Source: Chloroflexota bacterium
GTDB taxonomy: Bacteria > Chloroflexota > UBA6077 > JACCZL01
Length of the DNA stretch: 64,000 bases
NCBI GenBank assembly: GCA_020845495.1
Contig: JADLFM010000243.1
Span: 1-64,000 of the forward strand
Direction: 5' to 3'
Under the pieces are notes generated by a model. It was not told the DNA's origin, did not search any database, and saw only the letters and a program-made list of their open reading frames with translations. The stretch's first letter is position 1, and each line of letters starts with the position of its first letter. Both the position numbers and the translations under genes were made by a program. Positions 62,997 through 64,000 of the stretch are shown here, one piece after another.

Positions 62997-64000
62997 TCAG
63001 CGTCCCAGGAATGGCGGATACTCGGTGAGGTCACCTCGAAGATGCCTTGCCAGGAGCCGGGCCTGAACGTGCGGCAACAGGCCAACAGGCACCTTCTCCT
63101 TCAAGACGCGATGCTCGACCGACTCCTCCTTCCGCTCCTGGTAGGCCACCAGCACGATCCTCCGGCCGTCTTCATTCAGGAGCACTGCCCCGCCGAGCGA
63201 CTCGTCGAAATGCTCGGCCCGCAGTTGCCGCCGATTGACCAGGCTCAGCGCCAGCCGGTCCGCCACCACCGGCCGCATCTCCTCCATCAAGTCGAGCGCC
63301 AGCGCTGGCCGGCCAGGCCGCAGGCTGTGGAGGTATCCAACCTGTGGATCCAGCCCTACTCCCTCCAACGCCGCGCTACACTCCGCGCGGAGCAGCGTGT
63401 ACAAGAATGACAGCACCGCGTTCGCACGGTCGCGCGGTGGCCGCCGCGTCCGCCCGTCTGGGCCGAACGCCTCGCGGTCGGCCCGAATCATTCGTGCAAA
63501 CACTCGGAAGTAGGCACGCGCCGCTTCGCCCTCATCACCACGGATCACGTCGAGATCGTTCGTCTCACGCAGCCGGCCGAGTGCGTCGGCAAGCCGCCCG
63601 GCCGCCGCCCCAAGCTCGGCCCGGTCCGCATCATCCGGCGCATCACGCGCAGCCCGTAGCAGCACCAGCCGGCTGTTCTGAATCTTTGCCGCCACCATCT
63701 GCCGCGCGATCGCCATCGTCCGCTCGCGGTCGGAGAGCGCCAGATGCTGTGCCCGGCGCAGCAGGACGTTGCCGCGTGTCTGCCCCTCAACGCGCGCCTT
63801 GAACCGGCCTCGCCGGTCCAGCCAGACCAGACTCCGCCCATCCTCCGCACAGCGCTGAAGCAGGAATGGGCTGATCGAGACCTGCCCGAACATCACGATC
63901 CCAGATAGCCGTCCGAGTGGCGCCCGAAGCCGTAGCTCTCGCTCAACCTCCACTCGTACCGTGTCATGGTCCAGCCGCAGCATCGCCCCCTGTGTCTGGA
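62997..64000 (-). CDS. cas1: CRISPR-associated endonuclease Cas1, subtype I-C (5' end beyond window)
   Basis: 334 codons are visible; the frame continues off the right edge. The first visible residues QTQGAMLRLDHD match the I-C Cas1 start region (LYVxTQGAxL), so only about 10 residues are missing. Markers: GIVMFGQVSISPFLLQRCAE, GRFKARVEGQTRGNVLLRRAQ, the metal-binding Glu in LLRAECSAALEGVGLDP, His in GYLHSLRPG, LDLMEEMRPVVADRLAL, and the YPPFLGR end. Cas1 integrates new spacers at the leader. In I-C loci cas4 normally lies upstream of cas1, with cas7, cas8c, cas5 and cas3 before it; these would be past 64 kb. Confidence 0.93.
   Translation of the reverse strand, partial: QTQGAMLRLDHDTVRVEVERELRLRAPLGRLSGIVMFGQVSISPFLLQRCAEDGRSLVWLDRRGRFKARVEGQTRGNVLLRRAQHLALSDRERTMAIARQMVAAKIQNSRLVLLRAARDAPDDADRAELGAAAGRLADALGRLRETNDLDVIRGDEGEAARAYFRVFARMIRADREAFGPDGRTRRPPRDRANAVLSFLYTLLRAECSAALEGVGLDPQVGYLHSLRPGRPALALDLMEEMRPVVADRLALSLVNRRQLRAEHFDESLGGAVLLNEDGRRIVLVAYQERKEESVEHRVLKEKVPVGLLPHVQARLLARHLRGDLTEYPPFLGR

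Overview
The window is a G+C-rich bacterial chromosome segment (about two thirds G+C by eye). The gene content points to Chloroflexota, probably a Thermomicrobia-like lineage: three mandelate-racemase-type enolases, two DxH-type amidohydrolases, a DUF362 protein, a DUF6062 protein next to enolase, LLM-class flavin oxidoreductases, and a PknB-like kinase with a long Pro/Ala/Ser/Thr-rich linker. This placement is inferred from gene families; the window has no rRNA or ribosomal protein gene to test it.

Layout. 1-2.5 kb is the end of a surface-polysaccharide cluster (methyltransferase, GT4 glycosyltransferase). 2.5-9.5 kb holds a small secreted protein, a PRC-barrel-like protein, two paralogous amidohydrolases, an amidase and a DEAD-box RNA helicase. 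9.7-21.4 kb looks like a sugar/sugar-acid uptake and breakdown region: a lipoprotein-dependent ABC importer without its own ATPase, a zinc alcohol dehydrogenase, three enolase-superfamily dehydratase-like enzymes, an RraA-type aldolase and an aldo/keto reductase. 21.5-29 kb holds an EamA transporter, an alpha/beta hydrolase, enolase translationally coupled to a DUF6062 protein, a second aldo/keto reductase and an LLM oxidoreductase. 29.8-37.2 kb is a signalling block: a MarR regulator overlapping a large membrane histidine kinase, then a Ser/Thr kinase followed on the same strand by a secreted protein. 37.6-58.7 kb is mixed: DUF362, MFS pumps, a PNPOx-like protein, an S41 protease lacking the expected catalytic Lys, glucose-6-phosphate dehydrogenase coupled to a HAD protein, a BNR-repeat protein, a PrsW protease coupled to a VC0807-like membrane protein, and an Ldh-type dehydrogenase.

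The right end (58.8-64 kb) is a CRISPR-Cas locus. An array of 50 apparently identical 37-bp repeats and 49 spacers is followed by cas2 and a cas1 that runs off the window. Cas1/Cas2 sequence features and the repeat ends indicate subtype I-C. Read on the minus strand the repeat ends in ATTGAAAC, so the array is transcribed leftward from a leader at about 62.4-62.6 kb, on the same strand as cas1-cas2. Effector genes (cas3, cas5, cas8c, cas7) and cas4 are expected beyond 64 kb. Several spacer pairs look like independent acquisitions from homologous genes of diverged viruses, because their differences fall on silent third codon positions.

A recurring feature is a long, often perfect inverted repeat (up to 26-bp arms) in the gaps between convergent genes, with little or no U-tract. 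I read these as bidirectional terminators. I found no tRNA, rRNA, insertion sequence or prophage.
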